Below, one piece after another: positions 23,295-33,726 of a stretch of 64,000 nt of DNA. Source of the stretch: Lithobates sylvaticus (lineage: Eukaryota > Chordata > Amphibia > Anura > Ranidae); NCBI GenBank assembly GCA_028564925.1, contig CM053029.1:32770025-32834024 (forward strand). The letters run 5' to 3'. The position numbers and the translations under genes are program-made. Positions within the stretch are counted from its first letter, which is position 1, and each line of letters opens with the position of its first letter. The notes under the pieces were generated by a model, which was not told where the DNA came from, searched no databases, and saw only the letters and a list, made by a program, of their open reading frames with translations.

Positions 23295-23495
23295 GTATTG
23301 CATGGTATCGCAGGGTATGGCAGAGTATCGCAGGGTATGGCAGAGTATCGCAGGGTATGGCAGAGTATCGCAGGGTATGGCAGAGTATCGCTGGGTATGG
23401 CAGAGTATCGCTAGGCATGGCTGGGTATGGCAGGGTATCGTATGGCAGGGTATCGCTGAGTATTGCAGGGTATGGCAGAGTATCGCAGAGTACTG
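23295..23495. repeat. 20-bp minisatellite (cagggtatggcagagtatcg)
   Basis: About ten tandem units with slight variation (gctgggtatgg, gctaggcatgg). Open frames on both strands are periodic. Confidence 0.85.
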
Positions 23496-23501
23496 CTGGG
23501 T

Positions 23502-23617
23502 ATCCATCCATCCATGCTCAGCCATCCCTCCATACCCTGCAATACCCAACAATACACTGCAGGCTATTGCTGTGTATTGCAGGGTATGGAGGGATGGCTG
23601 AGCATGGATGGATGGAT
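23502..23617. repeat. Perfect 44-bp-arm hairpin
   Basis: 23502-23545 and 23574-23617 are exact reverse complements (atccatccatccatgctcag ... gcaatac), separated by a 28-bp loop. It sits at the edge of the 20-bp minisatellite and shares 'gcagggtatgg' with it. Confidence 0.9.
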
Positions 23618-23831
23618 CGGTGGTGACTGCAGGGCAGGCTGTGGGCACTACAGATCCCGCCCACAGCACTGCTGCCACCGATCCCTCCCCCTCTCCTCTC
23701 ACACTGTACCGATCGGTACAGAGAGAGGAGGGGAGAGGAACCGGCGTCGGTTTGCTTACATGTGATCGCTCCGTCATTAGAAAAGCAGCGAACCTGAGGA
23801 CAGGCTTTTCTACTCAGGCTGTGGCTGCTTT

Positions 23832-24180
23832 CTAAAGCCCCGCACATGCGATCAGATTTTCAGACTTTTCCGACGGGAAATGTGTGATGACAGACTGTTT
23901 GGCGGAAAGTCCGACCGTTTGTACGATCCATCGGAAAATTGTCGGATTTTCCACGGACAAATGTTGGGTGGCAGGTTTTAAAATTTTCCGCGGATAAATA
24001 TCTATTGTCGGATTTTCCGAGCGTGTGTACACAAGTCCGTCGGACAAAAGTCCAAAGTACCGACACGCATGCTCGGAAGCAAGGACGAGCCAGAAGAGGT
24101 CGGTCTTGTAAACTAGCGTTCGTAATGGAGAATTAACATTCGTGACGTGGCAGATTATGAAATCTCGAAATGCAGCGCAC
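23832..24180. mobile_element. GTACACACGG-family MITE, diverged copy
   Basis: Repeated 'gtcggattttcc' and 'cgacgggaaatg' words, 'gagcgtgtgtacacaagtcc' and 'cacgcatgctcggaag' match the full element at 30019-30434. The left end is eroded (GCCCCGCACATGCG). Confidence 0.65.
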
Positions 24181-24870
24181 AATTCTCTTCTTCTTTAACC
24201 ACTAGGCGTCCGTGCTATAGCCGAAAGACGGCTACAGTGCGGCGCCCAATTGCCGGGAGGGCGTCCCTGGACGTCCTCCTGTTTACTTCCCTGATGCGGG
24301 TGTGCATCGGGGAAATTTTGTGTTGGCCGTGTCCCTTGGATCAGATTGTGCTAAATGGACAATCACAGCAGCCATTTAGCACTCGATCTGAGTGTCCAAT
24401 GGGAGAGGATCTCATATGTAAACACATCCTCTCTCATTGTCAACACCGGCTCTCCCTTCTCACACAGAGACCACGTGTGAGGAGAGAGAGCTTCATGCTG
24501 CAGCGTCAGTAAATGAGAAAAAAAGAAAATACAGTGCCCACAGTACCTGTCAGTGCCAACTGTCCCCAGGGCCATGTATAAGTACCATCTGTCATCAGTG
24601 CCATGTATTAGTGTCATCAGTGCCACATCAGTGTCACGTGTCATCAGTGCCACGTATTAGTGTCATGTGTCATCAGTGCCACATATTAGTGCCATCTGTC
24701 ATCAGTGCCACATCAGTGTCACATGTCATTGTCCTGGTGCTCCAGGGCCTTCAAAAGTGTAATAGTTAGTCAACAAGTTAGATGTGTAATTTATGCTCCT
24801 AGAACACGTGATGGCGCTCCCTGCATGTTGGGCCTCTCTATGTGGTCAGGCTGTGGAAAAGTCCCACACA
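24181..24870. repeat. Interior repeat with a short tandem 'cagtgccacatcagtgtcac' block
   Basis: Non-coding. Starts 'aaccactaggcgtccgtgct', another ranid-type repeat start. A degenerate tandem of 'gtgtcatcagtgccac' runs about 24575-24735. Confidence 0.5.
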
Positions 24871-25536
24871 TGGGGTATCATAATACTCAGGAGGGGTAGC
24901 AGAATGTATTTTGGGGTGTCATTTGTGGTATACGCATGCCATGTGAGAGAAAAAACCTATTACAATGACAATTTTGTGGAGAAAAAAAAATCTTCATTTT
25001 GCAAAGAATTGTGGGGAAAAAAAATGACAACATCAAAAACCTCACTATGCCTCCTACTAAATACCTTGGAATGTCTACTTTCAAAAAAGGGGTCATTTGG
25101 GGGGTATTTGTACTTCCCTGGCATGTTAGGGTTTGCACCACAGCTTGTAGAGTCTGTAACTTTCACAAAGACCAAATAATATCCACTAATTTGGGTTATT
25201 TTTACCAAGATATGTGGCAGTATAAATTGTGGCCAAAATGTATGAAGAAAAATTAATAATTTGCAAAATTTTATCACAAAAACTAAGAAAAATGCTTTTT
25301 TATTTATTCAAAATGTTTGACTTTTTTTTCATTTATAGCGCAAAAAATAAAAGACCCAGAGGTGATCAAATACCACCAAAAGAAAGCTCTATTTGTGTGG
25401 GAAAAAAAAGGAGAACAAATTAATTTGGGTACAGTGTTGTATGACTGAGAAATTGTCATTCAAAGAGTGAGAGCACCGAAAGTTGAAAATTGGTCTGGTC
25501 ACGAGGGGGGTTTATGTGCCCAGTATTGCTTTTTCC

Positions 25537-25944
25537 GGAATTTTGGATTTTCGGTTTTTCGGAATTCCGAATTTTCGGATTTTCGAAATTCGGGAATTCA
25601 AATATTTGCAAATTCCCAAAATTTGAAAATCTGAAAAAAAGAAAGAAAATCAGTTTAATTAATAACTAACTATTAAATTAACGAGTATGAATTTATCCGA
25701 AGTTACGAATTATCTGAAATAAGGAATGCCGCATCTAAACTAATAGAACGTAACAAATTAATAATCGTTATAAAACATTTTTATTAATTTGTTCCGTTCT
25801 ATTCGGAAATTCGAAAATCCCAAAATTAGGAAATCTGAAAAATAGAAATTCGGAAATTTGGAAATGCGGAAATTTCGGAAATTCAGAAATTTGTCAAAAT
25901 TCGTTAAAAAACGAATTGGGAACTAAACGAATTGCACATGTCTA
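25537..25944. mobile_element. Right part of a TTCGGAATT-rich hAT MITE
   Basis: Ends 'actaaacgaattgcacatgtcta', the same right end as the complete copy at 40332-41233. The body is the same 'ttcggaattccgaattttcg' rich palindromic sequence. The left end is missing, where it meets the inverted-repeat element at about 25530. Confidence 0.7.
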
Positions 25945-26152
25945 CTCCCAAACTGTCATTTTGAAGTAAAACACATAGCCAAGTATTATTCTACACAATT
26001 TTTTTTTATTGTGCATTAAAAAAGAAAACAAATAAAATTAGATATGCTATCTGCCAATAGAACTTAACCAAAAAGTGCATTCTATGCATCCAAAAATATA
26101 GAAAATATAACAAATCAGATCATTATTATTCAACCAAAAAATAAAATAAAAG

Positions 26153-26697
26153 CCTCATGCATGTGTCCAGCTTCTTAATATAGGGGGTCACCAATGCCAA
26201 GAGTTGGTGAAAGCAGGGGTCCGTCATCCGGAGATAATTCCGAAAAACATCCGGATTATTCTCCTGGAGCTCCCGCAGCAAAGGCATTTGACATAATTGG
26301 TCACCATTAATAAAGCAACCAATTTTTGGTCCAAGAAATCCTTCTCCTCCTGTTCCTAGACTGGACTTGGGTCAAAGCAATAACTCCAAGGCCAATAATA
26401 AATAACACGTTATCTCCTCCGATTCCGCAACATGGCTGGTTGTCGAACGGCCGTTCAGAATTTAACCGAAAAGCGCAAAATAAAAAGCGTGAAATGAAAA
26501 GCGTGAATAAACACTCACCAAACTTCTAGTAACACGAAATTAGCAGAAGGAGCCCAAAGGGTTGCACTAAAAAGCTAAAAACCCACGTAGTACGTCACTA
26601 CGTTCGTGTTTGTTGGCCAAACAATTCCTTGCCGTTTGTATGCGAGACAAAATCCAGGCACACGCGGACAATCCAATCGTGTGTACGAGGCTTAAAG
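26153..26697 (-). pseudogene. PIF/Harbinger transposase N-terminal relic
   Basis: On the minus strand, RRRISWTKNWLL is followed, one frame over, by LLRELQENNPDVFRNYLRM and TDPCFHQLLALVTPYIKKLD, then TCMR. This is the conserved start of PIF/Harbinger transposases, before the DDE catalytic part, which is missing. On its 5' side the sequence ends at 26694-26697 with the reverse complement of TAAGCCTCGTACACACGATT, the same type of tip as the MITEs at 23832, 27627 and 30019. It is truncated, with at least one frame change. Confidence 0.72.
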
Positions 26698-26844
26698 CTT
26701 TTGCACCACTTTTGCTTTGATGCAGCTGAAATATTTGAATGAATTAATCCTTTGAGGGGATAAGTCCTAAAAAGAAAATGATTTAACCAAGATTATTAAG
26801 CATTTCTCCCCCCCCCCCCCCACTGCTATTACCAGCAATTACCA

Positions 26845-27310
26845 TCATCATCGTTTAGATCAAAGCATATTCATGTGTTAGAATGGCCCAGTCAAAGTCC
26901 AGACCTAAATCCAATTGAGAATCTGTGGCAAGACTTGAAAATTGCTGTTCAGACGCTCTCCATCCAATCATCTGACAGAGCTTGAGATATTTTGCAAAGA
27001 AGAATGGGCAAAAATGTCCCTCTCTAGATGTGAAAAGCTGGTAGAGACATCCCCCAAAAAGACTGTAATTACAGTGAAAGGTGGTTCCACAAAGTATTGA
27101 CTCCGGGGGGCGCCATACAAATGTACCCCACACTTTACACTTATTTTATTTGTAAAAAAACATTTATAATTTTCCTTTCACTTCAATTATGTGCCGCTTT
27201 GTGTTGGTCTATCACATAAAATCCCAATAAAATAAATTTATGTTTTTGGTTGTAAGATGACAAAATGTGGGAAATTTCAAGGGGTGTGAATACTTTTTCA
27301 AGGCGCTGTA
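26845..27310 (+). pseudogene. Tc1/mariner 3' half, copy A
   Basis: Encodes in pieces [20 protein letters not shown]-like Tc1 transposase (the second Asp and the D/E region), then KLVETSPKKT and GGSTKY. It is followed by the 3' end 'gaatactttttcaaggcgctgta', the Tc1-type inverted terminal repeat. The 5' half is absent. About 85-90% like copy C at 30437. Confidence 0.82.
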
Positions 27311-27626
27311 TATACAGTACTGGCAAACTTCATCTCATTGAAGGAAGGGTGAATGGAAAAATGTAACAAGACGTTGTTGATAAAAAGAAAAAAAAATCTG
27401 CTGCCATCTACCAGGATGATGAAGATGAAACGAGGGCGGACATTTCCGCAAGACAATGACCCCAAACACAAAGCCAAGGAGACTCTCAATTGGTTTGAAA
27501 GAGAAAATAAAGGTGCTAGAATGGCCCAGCCAATCACCTGACTGGAATCTAATAGAAAATCTGTGGAAAGAACCTAAAGATCGGATTTCGTAGAGGCCCA
27601 CGGAACCTTCAAGATTTAAAGACTGG
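27311..27626 (+). pseudogene. Tc1/mariner fragment, copy B
   Basis: Starts at another terminal-repeat-like 'tatacagtactggcaaactt' and includes [20 protein letters not shown] (the QDNDPKH Asp motif), then degraded downstream sequence up to the MITE at 27627. A different subfamily from copies A and C. Confidence 0.72.
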
Positions 27627-27945
27627 TATGCCGCATACACACGATCGGAAATTCCGCCAGCAAGTCCGATGTGAGCTTTTGGTCGGAAAATGCGACCGTG
27701 TGTATGCTCCATCTGACTGGTGGAATTTTGGCCAGCAAAAGATTGAGAGCATGTTCTAAATTTTTCGGAAATTCCGATCGTCTGTACAAATTCCAACGCG
27801 CAAAATTCCTACGCATGCTCGGAAGCATTGAACTTCATTTTTTTCGGCTCGTCGTAGTGTTGTACGTCACCGCGTTCTTGACGGTCGAAAGTTCAGAGAA
27901 CTTTTGTGCGACCGTGTGCATGCAAGCCAAGCTTAAGCGGAATTC
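27627..27945. mobile_element. GTACACACGG-family MITE, copy 2
   Basis: The left end TGCCGCATACACACGATCGG matches the left end of the element at 30019. The interior has 'acgcatgctcggaagcattg' and 'gtacgtcaccgcgttc', as in the other copies. The right end is less clear ('gtgtgcatgcaagcc'). Confidence 0.68.
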
Positions 27946-28199
27946 CGTCTCTGTCAAAATCAATGGCTCAACTATCAACCCGTCCCCCCCATGCCAAGGT
28001 TCTAGGTGTAGTCCTGGGCTCTGAAGTATCCTTTCGGCCCCATCGGCCCCACGTCCAATCACTGTCCAAATCTTGCCGCCTCAACCTCTGCAACATCTCC
28101 AAGATACGCAGCTTCCTAACCAATGTCACCACAAAGCTCTTAAACCACTCCCTGGTCCTCTCTAGCCTCGCCTACTGCAACTCCCTCCTCATTGGCTTA
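27946..28199 (+). pseudogene. L2-like LINE reverse transcriptase, first piece
   Basis: Translates to KVLGVVLGSEVSFRPH, VQSLSKSCRLNLCNISKIRS and LNHSLVLSSLAYCNSLLIGL, the thumb part of an L2-clade RT. It is cut by a MITE at 28200 and continues at 29452. Confidence 0.8.
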
Positions 28200-29451
28200 G
28201 CCTGGGTTCAGACTAGTGCGGTGCGAATTGAAGGCCCTGCGTGACTGTGCAGTGAAACGTCGGCTGTTCTGCGGTGTGTCCGCGTTTTAGGTGCGAATCA
28301 GCTGCTAGCATGAATTCGCAACTCATTGTACTACTTCTGAGGGGGAAATCCACGCCAAATTTTTATAATAAAAACGGCATGGGTTCCCCCTCCAGAGGCA
28401 TACCAGGCCCTTAGGTCTGGTATGGATTTTAAGGGTACCCCCTACGCCGAAAAAACGGCGTGGGGGGTTCCCCCAAAATCCATACCAGACCCTTATCCGA
28501 GCACGCAGCCTGGCAGGTCAGGAAAGGGGGTGGGGATGAGCGAGCGCCCCCCCCCCCCTCCTGAACCATACCAGGCCACATGCCCTCAACATGGGGGGTG
28601 GGTGCTTTGGGGAAGGGGGGCGCCCTGCGGCCCCCCACCCCAAAGCACCTTGTCCCCATGTTGATGAGTGTATTTACACTTTACACCTTAGGTGAATGGG
28701 TAGGGGTACATCGTACCCATTCACATAGGGTGGGGGGCCGGGATCTGGGGGCCCCATTATTAAAGGGGGCACCCGGATTCCGATAAGCCCCCCGCCCGCA
28801 GACCCCGACAACCAACGGCCAGGGTTGTCGGGAAGAGGCCCTTGTCCTCATCAACATGGGGACAAGGTGCTTTGGGGTGGGGGGCCGCAGGGCGCCCCCT
28901 TCCCCAAAGCACCCACCCCCATGTTGAGGGCATGCGGCCTGGTATGGTTCAGGAGGGGGGGGGGGGCGCTCGCTCGTCCCCACCCCCTTTCCTGACCTGC
29001 CAGGCTGCGTGCTCGGATAAGGGTCTGGTATGAATTTTGGGGGGACCCCCACGCCGTTTTTTCGGCGTAGGGGGTACCCTTAAAATCCATGCCAGACCTA
29101 AGGGCCTGGTATGCCTCTGGAGGGGTAATCCATGCCGTTTTTTTTTTGTTTTTTTGTTTTTTAAATGGGCGTGGACTTCCCCCTCAGAGGTAGTACAATG
29201 ACTTGCGAATTTCTGTTCAGAACGCAAGCCAGGTGCGAATCAGATGCGTGCCCATAGAAGATAATGGGCCTGAATTCGCACCTGATCCGTCCTGCACCGC
29301 ACCAAAGTCGGTGGCGGTTTTTCTGCAATGCGCAGTGCGCATGCATTGGACATATGTGAACGTGCCCCATTGAAAACAATGGGTTTTCAAATGTCCTGCA
29401 AATTCGCAGTATTTTGCCCTGCTGCGAATTCGCAATAGTGTGAACCCGGGC
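28200..29451. mobile_element. 1.25-kb palindromic Harbinger-type MITE
   Basis: Terminal repeats GCCTGGGTTCAGACTA and GCCCGGGTTCACACTA are flanked by TTA on both sides (28197-28199 and 29452-29454), the 3-bp TWA duplication of PIF/Harbinger. It splits the L2-like RT frame. Inside are long inverted arms (about 28335-28665 against 28850-29190) built of 'ccagacccttatccgagcac' and 'ccacatgccctcaacatggg' blocks. The same block occurs in the hAT copy at about 54.7-56.2 kb. Open frames within the arms (such as 28681-29052 on -) mirror each other and are not genes. Confidence 0.85.
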
Positions 29452-29940
29452 TTACCTCTATATAGTCTACCCCCCCCCCCCTTCAGTCCATCATAAATGC
29501 TGCTGCCAAGCTCATCCACCTTATAAACTGCTCAGTGTCTACTACCCTTCTCTGCCAATCCCTGCATTGGCTGCAACTCAACCAACAAATTAAATTCAAG
29601 ATACTAACAACCACTTACAAAGCCATCCACAACTCTGCCCACAGCTACATCACTAACCTAGTCTCAAAATTCCAACCTAATCGTCCTCTTCCAACCTAAT
29701 CGTCCTAATCGTCCTCCTCCCAAGACTTCCTGCCCTCTAGCTCCCTTGTCACCCCATGCTCACCTCCAGGACTTCTTCTGAGCCTCTCAAATCCTCTGGA
29801 ATGCTCCACCCAAATCTGTCTGCCTTTCTCCTACTTTGTCTACTTGACATGTGAAGGACCTAACCCACATTGCCTTAAGCCACCCACCCAAACATAATAT
29901 TTAACCCCTCCAAATCCCCCCACAAATGACGTGACAATAT
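29452..29940 (+). pseudogene. L2-like LINE, second piece and 3' part
   Basis: Continues the frame of 27946-28199 in degraded form: HHKCCCQAHPPYKLL and PSLPIPALAATQ correspond to the usual IQNAAAKLI...LQSLHWLP region shifted in frame, followed by 'acttacaaagccatccac' (TYKAIH). No 3' tail repeat could be assigned. Confidence 0.65.
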
Positions 29941-30018
29941 TTTTGAGTAAGTGGCCTTGACGGCCTTTTATTAACAATTACCATAAAATTTTATTAATAA
30001 CATTTTAAATAGCTCTTA

Positions 30019-30434
30019 TGCCGCGTACACACGGTCGGAAATTCCAACGGAAAATGTCCTATCGGACCATGTTGTCGGAAAATCCGACCATGTGTGGGCT
30101 CCAACGGACTTTTTCCATCGGAAATTCCGACGGAAAAAGTTTGAGATCCTGCTCTCAAATTTTCTGACAACAAAGTCCGATCGGACTTTTTACGAGCGAA
30201 TTCCGACGGACAAAGTGGCACGCATGCTCAGATCACATTACAAGACCAAAGCTATTGGCTAATAGCCTCTACGTAGTTCCGTCGTATGCAACGAACGTCA
30301 CCACGTTCAGAATGATCGGATTTTCCGACAACTTTGTCTGACCGTGTGTATGCAACACCAGTGTCGGACAAAATCCGTCGGAAAAAAATCCGACGGATTT
30401 TGTGGTCGGAATTTCCGACCGTGTGTACGGGGCA
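30019..30434. mobile_element. Complete GTACACACGG-family MITE
   Basis: A 416-bp element with ends TGCCGCGTACACACGGTCGG and, inverted, TGCCCCGTACACACGGTCGG, flanked by TA on each side (30017-30018 and 30435-30436; TTA and TAA if three bases are counted). Internal words 'gtcggaaattcc' repeat on both strands. It lies directly before a Tc1 relic. It has no coding region. Its tip matches the Harbinger transposase relic at 26697. Confidence 0.85.
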
Positions 30435-31105
30435 TAAGTGTGGTGGAAAACTAACACAACACATCACCCTGAACACACCGCCGGCACACTGAAACATGGT
30501 GGTAGCAGCATCATGTTGTGGGGATTTTTTTTCTTCAGCAGGGACAGGGAAGCTGGTCAGAGTTGATGGGAAGATGGATGGAGCCAAATACAGGACAATC
30601 TTAGAAGAAAACCTGTTTTAGAGTCTACAAAAGACTTGAGACTGGGGCGGAGGTTCACCTTCCAGCAGGACAACGACCCTAAACATACAGCCAGAGCTAC
30701 AATGGAATGGTTTAAATCAAAGCATATTCATGTGTTAGAATGGCCCAGTCAAAGTGCAGACCTAAATCCAATTAAGAAACTGTGGCAAGACTTGAAAATT
30801 GCTGCTCACAGACGCTCTCCATCCAATCTGACAGAGCTTGAGCTTTTTTGCAAAGAAGAATGGGCAGAAATATCCCTCTCTAGATGTACAAAGCTGGTAG
30901 AGACATCCCCAAAAAGACTTGCAGCTGTAATTGTAGTGAAAGGAGGTTCTACAAAGTATTGACTCAGGGGGGCGCCATACAAATGCACACCACACTTTTC
31001 ACATATTTATTTGTAAAAAAAAATTGGAAAACCACTTGTGTTGGTCTATCACATAAAATCCCAATAAAATACATTTACGTTTTTGGTTGCAACATGACAA
31101 AATGT

Positions 31106-32560
31106 CAGAGGCGTACTAAGTGGGGGGCGGGGGGGCGGGCCGCCCCGGGTGCCACACACTGGGGGGGGGTGTCAGGCCAGCGTCCTCCCCCCTCCGAGAC
31201 TGAAGAGGAGACAGCGCCGGGTTATGCAGCGGCACCGCTCGGTGACAGACCACACTGAGTGCCTGAGGCAGTGGCATTGCGGGGGGAGGGGGGTGCGAGC
31301 CGCACGCCGAGTGGCACCTGTCTGCAGTGACCCGGGGGACCCGGCGCTATCCCCTTCTCTCTGTGGCCGCGGTTCTTATCAGTCTCGGCAGCGGCTGTCA
31401 TAGCCGAGCAGAGTGAAGCGCCTCCCCCCTCCTCCTACATGCACAGCACTGTGTAGACTTAAAGGAGGAAGGGGAGGCGGCTTCACTCTGCTCGACTGTG
31501 ACAGCCGCGGCGCTGCCGAGAACCGTGACCACTGAGAGACCATGATCATTGCGCCGGGTCACTGCCGACAGGTGTCTCGCACCTCCCCCCCAAAATACTG
31601 CGGTCAAGCCACCCATCACACACTGAGAGCCCGCCCCGAGGTAGTGTCTTTGTGGGGTGGGGGGGAGGGGTGGTGCGCGGGCGAGGCCAGTCGGCACAAC
31701 GATCCCCTTCTCTGGTCGCGGCTCTAATCAGTTTCTACAGCGGCTGTCAGCCGAGCAGAGTGAAGCCGCCTCCCCCTCCTCCGTTATCTCTACACAGGGC
31801 TGTGCATGCAGAAGGAGGGGGAGGCGGCTTCACTCTGCTCGGCTGACAGACGCTGTAGAAACTGATTAGGGCCGTGACCAGAGAAGGGGATCATTGTGGG
31901 GGGTCTGTATTGTGTTAGGGGGGGCTCTGTGCACTGTAGTGAGGGGTCTGTACTGTATTGAGGGGTCTGCACTATAGTGGGGGTCTGTACTGTAGGGGGG
32001 AGGTCTGCACTATAGTGGGGGTCTGTACTGTAGGGGGGGGTCTTACTGTAGGGGGGTCTGCACTTTGCTGTGCTGTGTAATGTAAAGGGGTCCAGAGGTG
32101 CAGGGTGCTGTGTAATGTAAAGGGGTCCAGAGGTGCAGGGTGCCGTATAATGTAAAGGGGTCCAGAGGTGCAGGGTGCTGTGTAATGTAAAGGGGTCAAG
32201 AGGTACAAGGGCTGTGTAATGTAAAGGGGTCAAGAGGTGCAGGGTGCTGTGTAATGCAAAGGGGTCAATAGGTACAAGGGCTGTGTAATGTAAAGGGGTC
32301 AAGAGGTGCAGGGTGCTGTGTAATGCAAAGGGGTCAAGAGGTACAAGGGCTGTGTAATGTAAAGGGGTCCAGAGGTGCAGGGTGCAGTGTAATGCAAAGA
32401 CGTCCAGAGTTGCAGTTGTGAAGAGGGGGTACATAGTAGTGACAAAAAGATATTGAAGGATGCAGGGGGCACAATGTGATGTTTTTACATTTCAAGGTGG
32501 GGGGGGGGGTGCCAGATATAGGATCCGCCCCGGGTGCCAAATGCTCTTGGTACGCCCCTG
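31106..32560. mobile_element. 1.45-kb non-autonomous hAT element
   Basis: Ends CAGAGGCGTACTAAG and, inverted, CAGGGGCGTACCAAG are flanked by exact 8-bp duplications CAAAATGT (31098-31105 and 32561-32568). Both ends contain 'gccccgggtgcca'. Inside are two related palindromes (about 31386-31518 and 31728-31868) with 'gccgagcagagtgaagc' arms, GT-rich stretches, and a tandem of about 39 bp ('gtgtaatgtaaaggggtcca') at 32080-32400. No transposase is present. Confidence 0.92.
32080..32400. repeat. About 39-bp tandem repeat
   Basis: Roughly eight units of 'gtgctgtgtaatgtaaaggg' plus 'gtccagaggtgcagg', alternating with a 'caagaggtacaagg' variant. The minus-strand frame (LHYTALVPLDPFALHST) is periodic. 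Confidence 0.85.
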
Positions 32561-32612
32561 CAAAATGTGGAAAACTTTCAATGGGTAGGAATACTTTTTT
32601 CAAGGCACTGTA

Positions 32613-33055
32613 GTTTGCGTCCCTGAAGAGTTCTGAGTTTGATCAAATGGGCATCCTATAGTACCCTTAACCCCATCCAAGTTTAATTCCCCTAATAAAA
32701 TACAAAAACAAAGCTGCAAGGACAAATTTGTGTGCCCGGTCGTACAGGGTGGGGGATATTTCATTCACCGGCGGCTGATGCGGGGGTAGCGCTACATTAG
32801 CAAACACAATGTGGAGGTTGTGGAAAATGCTAATGACCTGAACTGGATAGGCTTCATTCAACCTTACCAACTCTGTAGCCACGTAATTGTTCCTGGTTTT
32901 TGGTTCCAAATGGGAAAGTTGTGTTGTAAGTTGTTGTTTTTTTTTATTCATTTATTTGCCTATTTTATGAACAAGAAGGATCCAACTCCTAAAGACCAAT
33001 TGAACTTTCAGTTTTAATCCTCTAAATACATTCCAGGTGCATCAAAAGGTGAGCA
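32613..33055. other. Spacer, no gene seen
   Basis: Moderately complex sequence without recognised repeat or coding signal. It ends at the target site of the fossil retrovirus. Confidence 0.5.
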
Positions 33056-33060
33056 CAGTC

Positions 33061-33598
33061 TGTAAGGTCCTCTGTTTCAGCCCCTCCGCATCAGCCCCTC
33101 TTTATCTCAATTGGACTTTGGCGGTCAATGGAAAATAACCCTGTCTGTCCGGACAGATAATCAGACACGTATGAGGTTTGAAAAAAGATGCCTTTACTTC
33201 CGTTTCACAGAGCATATACAATACAAAAAAGGGGGAAGAACGCAATTGAACAACCAATCACATTCAAGCATTTAAGCATTCTGTTATACAATTCAATATT
33301 GATCTGCAAGATTCATAATATTTCTTCTTTCGGACTCAACATCATATTTACTCTAAAAATGTCTCATGCAATATATGTGCTTGATAAGATTCTCGGTATG
33401 TTTTGATAATATAGCCTACTTGTTATGGGAAGCAGACCCGTTACTAGAAGCCATGAGAACTAAAACTTGTTATGGAAATGTGTGAGTGTGAGATAAACAG
33501 AATTTACAGTGAGTTTCTACAGAGAAACAGAAAAACATCTTTGTTACAATACTATTAAATCTTAAAGGGTAACTCTACACTTCCCACGTTTCCTTACA
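33061..33598 (-). repeat. 3' LTR of fossil retrovirus 2
   Basis: Starts TGTAAGGTCC and ends TTTCCTTACA (+ strand), a TGT...ACA structure. It reads as identical to 39443-39980. On the minus strand it is preceded by the purine run AAAGGAGGGAT, the polypurine tract used for plus-strand priming. Confidence 0.95.
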
Positions 33599-33726
33599 AT
33601 CCCTCCTTTGATCATAGGAGACTTTAAGAAGTCTCCGCTGATCACTCATTGTACCACCTATATCCTGCCTTGAACATGGTCATGGCTGTTTCAGACTTAT
33701 CAACTAGGTTCTTTGATTTTGCTACT

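Larger units (their letters stand above)
16036..25530. repeat. Long inverted-repeat element, interrupted by a DIRS-like fossil
   Basis: The left arm starts 'accacttgaccactgggcac', continues with 'ccagaccaattttcagcttt' and 'caacactgtaccc' to 16276, and resumes at about 21926 up to 22430 after the DIRS-like insertion. The same sequence returns in reverse complement at 25530-24870. The arms are about 650 bp and roughly 85% alike by eye. The interior (22430-24870) holds a GC-containing block, an (A/T)-rich block, a minisatellite and a hairpin. This is a high-copy repeat type typical of ranid frogs; its class is uncertain and no transposase was found. Confidence 0.65.
30437..32612 (+). pseudogene. 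Tc1/mariner 3' half, copy C (split by a hAT element)
   Basis: Includes [15 protein letters not shown] near 30.49 kb, then a 108-codon open stretch 30636-30962 with RRFTFQQDNDPKHTARATME, LEWPSQSADLNPIKKLWQDL and RCTKLVETSPKRLAAVI, ending GGSTKY. This is the second half of the DDE catalytic domain of a Tc1-type transposase. The 3' flank 'gttgcaacatgacaaaatgt' is cut at 31105 and resumes at 32561, ending with the terminal-repeat sequence 'caaggcactgta' at 32612. The N-terminal DNA-binding part is absent, and a frame change lies before 30636. Confidence 0.85.

Noticed and set aside
28422-29227. Overlapping ORFs with PPPPPEPYQATCPQH
   Set aside because: The same peptide appears on both strands because the sequence is an inverted repeat inside a MITE.
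31149-32434. Possible proline/leucine-rich genes in the GC-rich hAT element
   Set aside because: They lie in palindromes and a 39-bp tandem within a bounded non-autonomous transposon; mirror frames occur on both strands.
33188-33406. 72-codon ORF repeated at 39570-39788
   Set aside because: Both lie in the two LTRs of the fossil retrovirus; the duplication is that of the LTR, not of a gene.
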